A stretch of 64,000 nt of DNA from positions 3,100,001-3,164,000 of the forward strand of contig NZ_CP035495.1 of assembly GCF_004135345.1 (NCBI RefSeq), written 5' to 3'. The translations under genes and the position numbers were made by a program. Source of the DNA: Xylanimonas allomyrinae (GTDB lineage Bacteria > Actinomycetota > Actinomycetes > Actinomycetales > Cellulomonadaceae). Below, piece after piece: positions 18,201 through 27,839 of the stretch (positions within the stretch are counted from its first letter, which is position 1; the number at the start of each line of letters is the position of its first letter). The notes beneath the pieces are model-generated. The model was given only the letters and a program-made list of their open reading frames with translations, was not told the DNA's origin and searched no databases.

Positions 18201-21200
18201 CGTCAACCCCGACGGCACCACGACGCTGGTCTGGGACCTCGGGACGCTGACGCCGAACGTGGCGATCGCGCCCCGGCGGATCGTGACGGCGACGGACCCG
18301 CTCGCGCCGTCGCGCACCACGGTGGTGAGCTCGGCGCAGATCACCGCCGACGGGTTGGTGCCCGTCGCCGGTCACAAGGACGACCACACGGTCACCCTGG
18401 AGCAGATGGGCGAGGTGCAGCTCAAGAAGTCGGTGGACCACGCGCTGGACCTTCAGGACGGCGAGCAGGTGTACACGCTGCAGCTGAAGAACTTCTCCCA
18501 GACACTCACGATCCAGCCTCCGACCGTGATCGACGTGCTGCCCCACACCGGGGACGGGTCGAACGCGGCGAAGGTCTTCCGCGCGCCCGCGTCGGACCAC
18601 ACCGGTCGCAACACGCTGGACGGGGCCCCTCAGGCGTTCGAGCTCGACGGCACGACGCTGATCGAAGGGACGTTCTACTACACGAAGGTCGCCGCAGCCG
18701 ACGTGCCGCAGGACCTCAACGACACGGCGCACGCGCAGGACTGGTCGGACGACCCGAACGGCTGGGTGGACGCGACGGCGTTCAAGTTCGTCGCCTCCGA
18801 ACCGCTGGCCGTGACCGGAGCGGGGTCGAAGTCCGGCCTGACGATCATCTACACGACCAGGCAGGAGGGCAACGCCGCGGGCGACCTGTACGCGAACCGC
18901 TTCACGGCGTTCTCGAACACGCTCGCGGACAACGGCCGGTACCAGGTGCTCGCGTCGAACCAGACCACCGTGCGGGTGGTCGGTTTCTCGCTGGGCGACC
19001 TCGTCTGGACGGAGACGGACTTCGACGGCCGGTACACGCCGGGGGTGGACACCCCGGCGCCGAAGGGCGTGCAGGTGGAGGTCTACCGTGTGCCGGGGCC
19101 CGGCGTCGCCGAGGGCGCGAGCGTGCTGGCGGGCACCGCGCAGACCGACGAGCACGGCCGGTGGGTGGTCAACGACCTGCCCGCGGGCGACTACTACGCC
19201 GTGGTCCCGGCCTCGCAGTTCGCCGCCGGTGCGCCCCTGGCCGGGCAGCAGGCCTACCCGGGTGCGCAGGCCGACGCGGACGACGACACGAACGAGGACG
19301 TCGGGCACGACGCGTCGGCCGTCGACGACGGCGGGGCGCGCACCTCGACGGTGACGCTGAGCGCGAAGGGGCATGCGGACGGTTCGATCACGGGCGACGA
19401 GCCCTTGGGCGACAACGTCGGCAGCGTCAGGCTGACGCCGTCGACCACGGACGACTTCACGAACCTGACCGCCGACATCGCGCTGTACCCGACCCCGGGG
19501 TACGAGTTCTCGAAGGTCGCGGACCCGGTCTCGGGCACGCAGGTGCTGCCGGGCGACCAGGTGGTCTACACGGTCTCGGGGGCGAACACGGGCGGTGTCC
19601 CGCTGGACGTGGTGATCGGTGACGACCTGTCCGGGGTGCTGGAGCATGCGGACCTGGACGTGGACTCGCTGGCCGCGACGGTGGACGGGGACCCGGTAGC
19701 GGCTCCGGTGTTCGACGCCGACAGCAAGACGCTGTCGTGGGCCGGGGGACTGGGGGCCGGGAAGTCCGTGGCGATCACGTACACGGTCCGGGTGCATGCC
19801 GACGCATGGGACATCACGTTCCACAACCACGCGTCGTCCTCGGCGACCCCGCCGGTCGGTGACCCGATCACGGCGCCGGATGCCGAGACGGAGCATGCGA
19901 CGCCCAGGGCACCGGGGTACGTGTTCTCGAAGGTCGCGGACCCGGCCTCGGGCACGGCCGTCGTTCCGGGAGACACGATCGCGTACACGGTCACGGGCAC
20001 GAACACCGGCGGCACCCCGCTGGACGTGACGATCGCCGACGACCTGTCCGGGGTGCTCGCGCACGCCACGCTCGACCCGGTCGCGATCGTGGACGACCTG
20101 ACCGTGCTGCCCGCTCCGACGCTCGACGGCACGACCCTGTCCTGGTCCGGTGTCCTGGAGCCCGGTCAGTCGGTGCGGATCACGTACGTGGTCCAGGTCG
20201 ACGCGGACGCGTGGGGAGTGCGGATCCACAACCTCGCGACCTCCACGGCCGTCCCCCCGGTGGGCGACCCGATCACTCCGCCCCCGGCGGAGACCGAGCA
20301 CCTGACGCCCGCCTACGCCTTCACGAAGACGGCGGACCCCGCGTCGGGGACGGCGGTGGACCCGGGGCAGGAGATCACGTACACGCTCACCGGAGCCAAC
20401 AAGGGGCAGACGGTGCTGGACCCGGTGACCGTCACCGACGACCTCGCGGGGGTGCTGGAGCACGCCGACCTGGTCGACGGGTCGCCGACGGCGAGCATCG
20501 ACGGGGTGGCCGGCGCCACCGCGCCCGTCGTGGGCGGCACGACGCTGACGTGGTCGGGCCGGCTGGAGCCGGGCCAGGAGGTGCAGGTGACGTACACGGT
20601 GCGGGTGCACGACGATGCGCAGGGCGTGGTGCTGCGCAACCAGGCGTCGTCGTCGGCGACACCGCCGGACGGGCTGTCCCCGCTGACGCCGCCGGATGCC
20701 GAGACGTTCCACCCCGCGCCGGGGTACACCTTCGTCAAGGCCGCCGACCCGGTGGCCGGAACCCCGGTGCCTGCGGGAGGGCAGGTCACGTACGCCCTGA
20801 CGGGCACGAACAGCGGGGCGACGGCGCTGGACCCGGTCGAGATCACGGACGACCTGGCCGAGGTGCTGGCTCACGCCGACCTGGTCGACGGTTCCCTGTC
20901 GGCCGTGATCGACGGGGCCGACGCGCCGTCCGCGCCGGTGCTCGAGGGCACCCGGCTGTCGTGGAAGGGGCGGCTCGAACCGGGGCAGGCGGTGCGGGTC
21001 ACGTACACCGTGCAGGTCAGGGCGGGCACCGAGGGCGAGACGTTGCGCAACGTCGCGACGTCGGTGGCGACGCCCCCGACCGGCACGCCGATCACGCCGC
21101 CGGAGCAGGAGACCGAGCACCCGATCCCCGGGTACGCGTTCGCCAAGACCTCCGACCCGGGCGACGGCGTCACCCTGGCCGCGGGCCAGAAGGTCACCTA

Positions 21201-21786
21201 CTCGCTGACCGGGACCAACACCGGGGCGAGCGCGCTCGACCGGGTGGCCATCACCGACGACCTGGCCCGTGTGCTGACCCACGCTTCGCTGGACGGTGAC
21301 CCGGTCGCGACGATCACCGGTCCGGGGGGTGCCACACGGACCGCGGACGCCCCCTCGGTCCAGGGCACCGTCCTGAGGTGGACCGGTGCCCTGGCGGTGG
21401 GCGAGACGGTCACCGTGACCTACACGGTCACCGTGGACGCCGACTGCCCGGACACGACCCTGGTCAACGTGGCCGTGTCTTCGGCCACCCCGCCCGGCGA
21501 CGGTCCGCTCACCCCGCTGCAGGACGACACGACGCACCCCGTGGTCGTGCCGGGCTCGCGCGGGGCCCCGGACGTCACAGGTGCTCCGGACGCGACCGGT
21601 GCCCCGGACGCCGCCGGCGCCCCGGACGCCGCCGGTGCTCCGGACGCGACCGGTGCGCAGGCCGGCCTGTCGTGGCTGCCGCGCACCGGCGCGCAGATCG
21701 GCAGCGCCGTCGCCGTGGTCGCCCTCCTCGTGGGGGCCGGCGTGCTCCTGGTCGCCGCGACGCGCGCACGTCGTCGACGCACGTGA
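15241..21786 (+). CDS. Giant LPxTG-anchored surface protein with DUF11 repeats
   Basis: A 2181-residue secreted protein. An Arg-rich n-region and hydrophobic core with an AFA-AP cleavage region form the signal peptide (about 1-60). A carrier-type domain with DANGDGVVS follows. The middle (about 150-1150) is a large adhesin-like beta region I cannot name. An SdrD B-like domain (LGDLVWTETDFDGRYTPG...VNDLPAGDYYAVV) lies near residues 1250-1400. Five repeats of about 130 residues (GYxFxKxADPxSG...LTGTNTG...DDLAGVLEHADL) follow, of the DUF11/isopeptide type. A GAPDATGAPDAAG linker, the sortase motif LPRTG, a hydrophobic helix and RARRRRT end the protein. The ATG at 15241 has GGGAGCGGG upstream. 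Likely a stalk-like adhesin; the ligand is unknown. Confidence 0.92.
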   Translation: MHKTRISGTPVAQARHARSAVRRGRGAWRRGLAASVGALAVLAASIVVPTAFAAPAAAALASGVVLVDANGDGVVSAIGRAGEVDKPLAGATVTLTGSTPGHAGWTAQTAADGSWSFPADGDYSASPGPFTVVVDVAGVAGNVYEMAASTDALARVPGHPQQAVSEPFEGGGEPVELVGLAYPTWRFDLALANDPAGWNQKAVLTGTAPFDAADGDGEDSAPGNNRVRTADVVAFNWSLTAAPEVALGDTVSDVTFEQTITLDPGAVANLSHIPAACASGSITALPSGTTVQPRTDPPSGTTSLVLTCNLGAIGRDRTAVLLPTDIWVSANSVSTATFSTSARVYATDAHGVAVARPSQDVTAGPFEITAVPRYDLRKWGFVASGQGLATFDGVPNTPVVFLQATITVSTDRQRGTEAFQQPVTFEEEFWATYTGSAGQFGTAGSMVKDLKYQISGCSSAGGQSSGAVYGYTHANWSDERAVVNSGKCTFARKSPGDPTSGYIMTLDGIDASGSRYPTQTVGGADLSAGPFYVASYVVTVQVPYTELDKAQGAVDDNRGQLAFYNRVGAFDPKGRSGTSNFGAGVEPGYCDSGLSADGSTRCRPMEGGDRSNNVVGPTTSTINPPSGLSWSKTLQDSLSAWKGELSKLPESTWAHDGAAQVQPGQVHGSRMSISNPGLTPYSGIEQCDVFDNTVAKLAPLYQTSGHPDMAKLPHDLYSYVISGSNVDNNKALTELFVVEYAHVDLSGDDPSTGVFHEQTNRYEGDWTRQRATTCSDVPDTAWQTDPGKVTNTATGVTGVDEVNVARMRAKDPDTYSLTTSAGFGWWLAFEQRDTFYGGPHDGTTIPVGTVFANFGRYRTLQPYLNWNSATYVPGAGTTAGVRREAESTDTQGDRWTVTRAVMSLQTRTVATNVGSTMSSGAADVGVTGAAIAGRPVVWEVLASLRSDQGAPAPVDNVVITETLPRYVTYDEAATEALVGGTPPSSYTVNPDGTTTLVWDLGTLTPNVAIAPRRIVTATDPLAPSRTTVVSSAQITADGLVPVAGHKDDHTVTLEQMGEVQLKKSVDHALDLQDGEQVYTLQLKNFSQTLTIQPPTVIDVLPHTGDGSNAAKVFRAPASDHTGRNTLDGAPQAFELDGTTLIEGTFYYTKVAAADVPQDLNDTAHAQDWSDDPNGWVDATAFKFVASEPLAVTGAGSKSGLTIIYTTRQEGNAAGDLYANRFTAFSNTLADNGRYQVLASNQTTVRVVGFSLGDLVWTETDFDGRYTPGVDTPAPKGVQVEVYRVPGPGVAEGASVLAGTAQTDEHGRWVVNDLPAGDYYAVVPASQFAAGAPLAGQQAYPGAQADADDDTNEDVGHDASAVDDGGARTSTVTLSAKGHADGSITGDEPLGDNVGSVRLTPSTTDDFTNLTADIALYPTPGYEFSKVADPVSGTQVLPGDQVVYTVSGANTGGVPLDVVIGDDLSGVLEHADLDVDSLAATVDGDPVAAPVFDADSKTLSWAGGLGAGKSVAITYTVRVHADAWDITFHNHASSSATPPVGDPITAPDAETEHATPRAPGYVFSKVADPASGTAVVPGDTIAYTVTGTNTGGTPLDVTIADDLSGVLAHATLDPVAIVDDLTVLPAPTLDGTTLSWSGVLEPGQSVRITYVVQVDADAWGVRIHNLATSTAVPPVGDPITPPPAETEHLTPAYAFTKTADPASGTAVDPGQEITYTLTGANKGQTVLDPVTVTDDLAGVLEHADLVDGSPTASIDGVAGATAPVVGGTTLTWSGRLEPGQEVQVTYTVRVHDDAQGVVLRNQASSSATPPDGLSPLTPPDAETFHPAPGYTFVKAADPVAGTPVPAGGQVTYALTGTNSGATALDPVEITDDLAEVLAHADLVDGSLSAVIDGADAPSAPVLEGTRLSWKGRLEPGQAVRVTYTVQVRAGTEGETLRNVATSVATPPTGTPITPPEQETEHPIPGYAFAKTSDPGDGVTLAAGQKVTYSLTGTNTGASALDRVAITDDLARVLTHASLDGDPVATITGPGGATRTADAPSVQGTVLRWTGALAVGETVTVTYTVTVDADCPDTTLVNVAVSSATPPGDGPLTPLQDDTTHPVVVPGSRGAPDVTGAPDATGAPDAAGAPDAAGAPDATGAQAGLSWLPRTGAQIGSAVAVVALLVGAGVLLVAATRARRRRT
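19498..21560 (+). repeat. Five DUF11-type domain repeats within the surface protein
   Basis: Repeats begin near 19498, 19913, 20317, 20720 and 21130, about 405 bases apart. Each carries FxKxADPxxG, a TYxLTGxNxG strand and a DDLxxVLxHA motif. They are diverged but recognisable, so recombination between them could alter stalk length. Confidence 0.85.
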
Positions 21787-21951
21787 CCCGGACCGCGGGA
21801 GTCGACGACGCCGCGCCACACCCGGGCGCCGAGGCCACGGTCCGGGGTCGCCTCGGGGAGGCCTGGAACCGTGGTCCGTGCGGCCGTCGATGGCCTGGTC
21901 ACCCGGGGCGGGCATCGGGTCGCTGACCAGCCCGTGCTCGCGATCCCCTGC

Positions 21952-21979
21952 GCGGCCTGGCGGGATCCCGCCAGGCCGC
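21952..21979. terminator. Bidirectional hairpin terminator
   Basis: A perfect 14-bp inverted repeat with no loop base (arm GCGGCCTGGCGGGA) lies between the convergent surface-protein gene and the ABC permease. No T-run follows, as is common in actinobacteria. Confidence 0.75.
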
Positions 21980-21999
21980 GGTGAGGAGCTCGGGGGATG

Positions 22000-22824
22000 T
22001 CAGCGCCAGCGGAAGAGCTTGACCGCGAGCGGGGCGCACCCGAGCGTCCACGCGGTCAGCACCGCCATCTGGATCCACGGGAAGGTCTCGCCGCCGATCC
22101 AGCCGTGCTGGATGATCTGCGCGGCCGCGCCCATCGGCGTCGCGCGCGAGATCTCGTGCAGCAGCTCGCCGGGCGACGCGGGGCCGCCCACGGCGCCCGA
22201 GACGAACAGGAAGACGAAGAACAGCGTGTTGCCGACGATCGTGCCGACGTTGGTCTTGGGGACGACGGCGGCCACGAGCGAGCCGATCGCCAGCAGCGCG
22301 GCCAGGCCCAGCAGGATCCCGGCGAAGGTGAGGGCGAGGTTCTGCGGCATCGCGACGGGCGTCATCGCGGCGGCGACGGCGACCATGACGACGGTGCCCA
22401 GCAGGGAGGCGGCCACGTTGATCACGGCGTGCGCGGCGAACAGGGCCTGCGGGCGCATGGGCGAGGCCGAGAACAGCTTGAGCACGCCCTTCTCGCGGAA
22501 CCCGCCGAACGTGGCCGGGAGGATCGCGAGCGTCGTCATCCCCATGCCCATCGCGATGAAGCCGGGGAGCAGCGCCAGGACGACGGCCGACCCGTACCCC
22601 GGGTGCCCCTGGACGTCCTCCCACCCGTACCCCTGGGCGACCTCGCGCAGCTCGGGTGCCATGAGCAGGTTCAGCAGCAGGATCAGCGTCGGGAACGCGA
22701 CCCAGAAGATCGAGGAGTCGCGCAGCCACACCTTGGCCTCGGTGGTCAGCAGGGTCGCGAAGCCGTGCCCGAGCAGGCCGGGGCGCGCGGCGCGCGGGGC
22801 GGCGGAGGAGGCGATGGAGGTCAT
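22000..22824 (-). CDS. ABC-2 type exporter permease
   Basis: A 274-residue membrane protein with about six hydrophobic segments. It has the ABC-2 layout seen in drug and polyketide exporters (DrrB-like), including FGGFREKGVLKLFSASPMRPQAL in the first cytoplasmic loop. The ATG at 22824 is chosen because upstream residues are another frame over the ATPase. It is the second gene of a two-gene operon, 56 bases after the ATPase gene, and converges on the surface-protein gene. The substrate cannot be told from sequence. Confidence 0.88.
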   Translation of the reverse strand: MTSIASSAAPRAARPGLLGHGFATLLTTEAKVWLRDSSIFWVAFPTLILLLNLLMAPELREVAQGYGWEDVQGHPGYGSAVVLALLPGFIAMGMGMTTLAILPATFGGFREKGVLKLFSASPMRPQALFAAHAVINVAASLLGTVVMVAVAAAMTPVAMPQNLALTFAGILLGLAALLAIGSLVAAVVPKTNVGTIVGNTLFFVFLFVSGAVGGPASPGELLHEISRATPMGAAAQIIQHGWIGGETFPWIQMAVLTAWTLGCAPLAVKLFRWR

Positions 22825-22880
22825 GTCGGTGGTCCTTCGGGGAGCGGGGAGGTCGGCGGCTCGTCGCGGGCGTGCCGCGC

Positions 22881-23621
22881 TCAGGCGAAGACGTGTCGCG
22901 GCGTCTGGGCGGCGGTGCGCGCGACGAACACGTCCTCGAGCGAGGTGGCCTCCGGGGTCGCGGCGATGAGGTCCGCCGGCGTGCCCTCGGCGACGACGCG
23001 GCCGGCGTCGAGGAGCACGAGGCGGTCGCACAGGCGCTCGGCCTCTTCCATGAAGTGGGTGACCAGCAGCACGGTGGTCCTCGCGTCGCGCACCGCGCGG
23101 ATCGCGTCCCACACGTCGCGGCGGGCCTGCGGGTCCAGCCCGGTGGTCATCTCGTCGAGGATGGCGACGTCGGGCTTGCCGATGAGCGCGAGCGCGATCG
23201 ACACGCGCTGCTTCTGCCCGCCGGAGAGCGTCTTGAACCGGGCGTGCGCCTTGTCGGTGAGGCCGAGCATGGCGATGAGGTTGTCGACGTCGGCGGGGTC
23301 GGCGTGAAACGCGGCGAACATGGCCAGCGCCTCGCGCACGGTGATCTTGTCGCGGAGCTGGATCTCCTGGAACTGGATGCCGACGCGTGCGCGCACGGCC
23401 TCGGGGTGGGCCTGCGGGTCGACGCCGAGCACGGTGATCTGGCCGCCGTCGGCCTGGCGCAGCCCGGCGACGCACTCGACGGTGGTGGTCTTCCCGGCGC
23501 CGTTCGGGCCGAGCACGCCGAAGATCTCGCCCGCCCGCACGTCGAACGACACGTCGGCCACGGCGACCTTGGTCGGGTAGGCCTTGCGGAGGTTGCGGAC
23601 CTGGATCGCTGTGCTCGTCAT
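22881..23621 (-). CDS. ABC exporter ATP-binding protein, DrrA-like
   Basis: A 246-residue ATPase with Walker A GPNGAGKTT, Q-loop QFQEIQL, signature LSGGQKQR, Walker B VAILDEMTTGLD and H-loop VTHF. LDEMTTGLDPQARRDVW is typical of DrrA/CcmA-type exporters. The start is the ATG at 23621, 9 bases after GGAAG; an ATG at 23630 lies too close to that site. It forms a transporter with the next gene and is divergent from the dnaK operon. Confidence 0.92.
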   Translation of the reverse strand: MTSTAIQVRNLRKAYPTKVAVADVSFDVRAGEIFGVLGPNGAGKTTTVECVAGLRQADGGQITVLGVDPQAHPEAVRARVGIQFQEIQLRDKITVREALAMFAAFHADPADVDNLIAMLGLTDKAHARFKTLSGGQKQRVSIALALIGKPDVAILDEMTTGLDPQARRDVWDAIRAVRDARTTVLLVTHFMEEAERLCDRLVLLDAGRVVAEGTPADLIAATPEATSLEDVFVARTAAQTPRHVFA

Positions 23622-23727
23622 GGCGATCATCTTCCGTGACCGTCTCAAGGCCGATTCATGCCTGACGGCGGAAGATTCCATGACCTGTCCGCTAGTGACC
23701 CTCACCCTGATCGCTCGTTCGCCGTGC

Positions 23728-23760
23728 GTGAAAGTTGAGTGAATCCGACTCAACTTTCAC
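23728..23760. promoter_or_regulatory. HspR-binding HAIR box 1
   Basis: A perfect 13-bp inverted repeat around a 7-base spacer. Its core GTTGAGT-N7-ACTCAAC is one base per arm from the HAIR consensus CTTGAGT-N7-ACTCAAG bound by the HspR repressor. It lies just upstream of the dnaK promoter. Confidence 0.9.
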
Positions 23761-23769
23761 GGTTCGGGC

Positions 23770-23798
23770 TTGCATTGCCCGGGGCAGCGAACTAAGTT
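23770..23798 (+). promoter_or_regulatory. dnaK operon promoter
   Basis: TTGCAT (23770-23775), a 17-base spacer, then TAAGTT (23793-23798) forms a good sigma-70-type promoter. The -10 box overlaps the left arm of the second HAIR box, so bound HspR should block RNA polymerase. Confidence 0.75.
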
Positions 23799-23816
23799 GA
23801 GCGAAGCAGACTCAAC
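23796..23816. promoter_or_regulatory. HspR-binding HAIR box 2
   Basis: GTTGAGC-N7-ACTCAAC, one mismatch from symmetrical, overlaps the predicted -10 region of the dnaK promoter and lies 25 bases before the dnaK start. Box 1 lies 41 bases upstream, which would allow cooperative repression. Confidence 0.87.
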
Positions 23817-23841
23817 CCAGCATCACCGGAGGAACCCCACC

Positions 23842-25691
<1,850 letters not shown>

Positions 25692-25695
<4 letters not shown>

Positions 25696-26288
25696 CCGAC
25701 GAGCCGCAGGGCACGCCCGAGGTCCCGGAGGGCGACAAGCCCTTCGCGTTCTCGGACAAGCGCAAGGTCGACCCGGCCACCGGTGCCCCCCGTGAGGGGG
25801 GCGCCCCGGCCGGAGACCCGCTCGCCGGGCTCGACTTCGAGCCCTCCGCGGAGACGGCCGAGCTCGAGAAGGCCAAGGCCGAGGCGGCCGAGCACCTCGA
25901 CGCGCTCCAGCGCGAGCGGGCGTCGTTCACCAACTACCGCAACCGTGCGCTGCGCGACCAGGAGGTCGCGCGGACGCGCGGCTTGGAGGACGTGCTCACG
26001 GCGCTGCTGCCCGTGCTCGACGACATCGAACGGGCCAAGGCGCACGCCGAGCTCACCGGGCCCATGGCCGCGATCGCCGAGAAGCTCGACGCGTCGCTCG
26101 CCCGGTTCGGCATCGAGCGCTACGGCACCGTGGGCGAGGAGTTTGACCCCACGGTCCACGAGGCGCTCATGCACCGCACCACCGACGACGCGACGGCGAC
26201 GACGATCGAGCTCGTCGTCGAGCCCGGCTACCGGATCGGCGAGCGCGTGGTCCGCGCCGCGCGCGTCGGCGTCGTCGGGCCCGAGTAA
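25692..26288 (+). CDS. grpE: Nucleotide exchange factor GrpE
   Basis: GrpE (198 aa) releases ADP from DnaK. A disordered charged N-terminus is followed by a long coiled coil ([36 protein letters not shown]) and the C-terminal beta domain with [12 protein letters not shown] and [20 protein letters not shown], matching the family. The GTG start overlaps the dnaK stop by four bases, so it is translationally coupled. Confidence 0.96.
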
Positions 26289-26306
26289 GGGCTCGCAGTC
26301 CCACGG

Positions 26307-26340
26307 CCCGGTGGCCGGACCCCAGGGTCCGGCCACCGGG
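26307..26340 (+). terminator. Strong hairpin between grpE and dnaJ
   Basis: A perfect 16-bp inverted repeat with a 2-base loop (left arm CCCGGTGGCCGGACCC). It lies 18 bases after the grpE stop and 25 bases before the dnaJ start. There is no T-run. Inside an operon it could be an attenuator, a processing site, or a 3' stabiliser of the dnaK-grpE message. Confidence 0.7.
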
Positions 26341-26365
26341 CACCCACCAAGGAAGGAGGCGTCGG

Positions 26366-27376
26366 GTGACCGGTCAGGACTGGATCGAGAAGGACTTCTA
26401 CGCCGCGCTCGGCGTCCCCAAGGACGCCGACGATGCTGCGGTCAAGAAGGCATACCGCAAGCTCGCGCGGCAGTACCACCCCGACCAGAACCAGGGTGAC
26501 GCCAAGGCCGAAGCCAAGTTCAAGGAGATCGGCGAGGCCTACGCCGTGCTCTCGGACGCCGAGCAGCGCAAGCAGTACGACGCCATCCGTGCGATGGCGG
26601 GCGGCGGTGCCCGATTCCAGGCCGGCGGCCCCGGAGCGGGCGGCGGCGGGTTCGAGGACATCTTCGGCGCCATGTTCGGCGGCGGGGCGCCCGGGGCGGA
26701 CCCGCGCACGCGCTACACCGCGGGCGGCGCCGGGTTCGAGGACATCCTCGGGTCGATGTTCGGCGGCGGCGGTGGCGGCGGGCGCGGCTTCGGCGGCGGA
26801 CGGCGCGCAGGCTTCCAGACGCCCGAGAAGGGCGCCGACCTCGCGGCCGAGACCACCCTCCCGTTCCGCACGGCCGTCGAGGGCGCGACCGTCGAGCTCA
26901 CCGTCGACGGCAAGAAGGTCACCACGCGCCTCCCCGCGGGCGTCAACGACGGCCAGAAGCTGCGCATCCGGGGCAAGGGCCGGCCCGGAACCGCCGGGGG
27001 CGCCGCGGGTGACCTCGTCATCACCGTGCACGTCGGCACGCACCCGCTGTTCACGCTCTCGGGCCGCGACCTGCGCGCGACCGTGCCCGTCACGTTCGCC
27101 GAGGCCGCGCTCGGCGCCCAGATCGAGGTGCCCACCCTCAGCGGCGACCCCGTGCGGCTCAAGGTGCCGGCGGGCACGCCGTCGGGCCGCGTGCTGCGCG
27201 TCAAGGGCCGCGGAGTCGCCACCTCGAAGGGCACGGGCGACCTGCTCGTGACGGTGCAGGTCGCCGTCCCGCAGAAACTCAGCAAGAAGGCCAAGGAAGC
27301 GCTCGAGGCGTTCGCCGCCGAGAGCGACCTCGCCGACGTGCGCGCCGACCTGGCGGCGCGGGCCGCCCAGGCCTAG
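26366..27376 (+). CDS. dnaJ: DnaJ-family co-chaperone lacking the zinc domain (CbpA-like)
   Basis: A 336-residue J-protein that stimulates DnaK ATPase activity. The J domain (about 9-75) has the invariant HPD (YHPDQNQG). A Gly/Phe-rich region with [15 protein letters not shown] and [13 protein letters not shown] follows, then two C-terminal beta domains ([26 protein letters not shown]...). No CxxCxGxG zinc repeats exist, and I see no Cys at all, so this is a type II or CbpA-like J-protein. The GTG start has AAGGAAGGAGG upstream. Its place in the dnaK operon suggests it is the main DnaJ partner. Confidence 0.93.
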   Translation: MTGQDWIEKDFYAALGVPKDADDAAVKKAYRKLARQYHPDQNQGDAKAEAKFKEIGEAYAVLSDAEQRKQYDAIRAMAGGGARFQAGGPGAGGGGFEDIFGAMFGGGAPGADPRTRYTAGGAGFEDILGSMFGGGGGGGRGFGGGRRAGFQTPEKGADLAAETTLPFRTAVEGATVELTVDGKKVTTRLPAGVNDGQKLRIRGKGRPGTAGGAAGDLVITVHVGTHPLFTLSGRDLRATVPVTFAEAALGAQIEVPTLSGDPVRLKVPAGTPSGRVLRVKGRGVATSKGTGDLLVTVQVAVPQKLSKKAKEALEAFAAESDLADVRADLAARAAQA

Positions 27377-27378
27377 CC

Positions 27379-27831
27379 ATGAACGACGACGCACCCGTCC
27401 TCACGGTCACCCAGGCGGCGACGCTGGCGGGCATGCACCCGCAGACGCTGCGGCAGTACGACCGGCTCGGCCTGGTCGTGCCGCGCCGGACCGTCGGCCG
27501 CGGGCGGCGCTACTCGCGCCGCGACGTCGCGCGCCTGCTCGAGGTGCAGCGGCTGGCGCAGGTCGAGGGCATCAACCTCGCGGGGATCAAGCGCATCCTC
27601 GACCTGGAACGCCACGTCAGCGTGCTGGAGGAGAAGCTCGCCGAGCTGATCGCCTACCAGACGCAGCAGTTCCAGGCCGAGCGTCGCGTGTTCGCGGCCG
27701 GCGCCGAGGGCGAGGTCGTCGTCGTGCAGCGCGGGCGTCGTGCGCGGAGCGTCGACATCGACTCGCACGGGTCCCTGAGCGGCGGCGCGCTCGTGCTGTG
27801 GCGGCCAGGCCGCGGGTCCCGCGAGGCCTGA
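27379..27831 (+). CDS. hspR: Heat-shock repressor HspR (MerR family)
   Basis: A 150-residue MerR-type repressor with an N-terminal winged helix (TVTQAATLAGMHPQTLRQYDRLGLVVPRRTVGRGRRYSRRDV) and a coiled coil (DLERHVSVLEEKLAELIAYQ). It lies 2 bases after dnaJ as the last gene of the operon, as in Streptomyces and Mycobacterium, where HspR with DnaK represses its own operon through HAIR sites. Two HAIR sites lie in front of dnaK here, which completes the feedback loop. Confidence 0.95.
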   Translation: MNDDAPVLTVTQAATLAGMHPQTLRQYDRLGLVVPRRTVGRGRRYSRRDVARLLEVQRLAQVEGINLAGIKRILDLERHVSVLEEKLAELIAYQTQQFQAERRVFAAGAEGEVVVVQRGRRARSVDIDSHGSLSGGALVLWRPGRGSREA

Positions 27832-27839
27832 GACCGCTC

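Noticed and set aside
17284-21915. A 1543-codon minus-strand frame
   Set aside because: It is antisense to the surface protein and rich in Arg, Gly and His with no domain or ribosome site.
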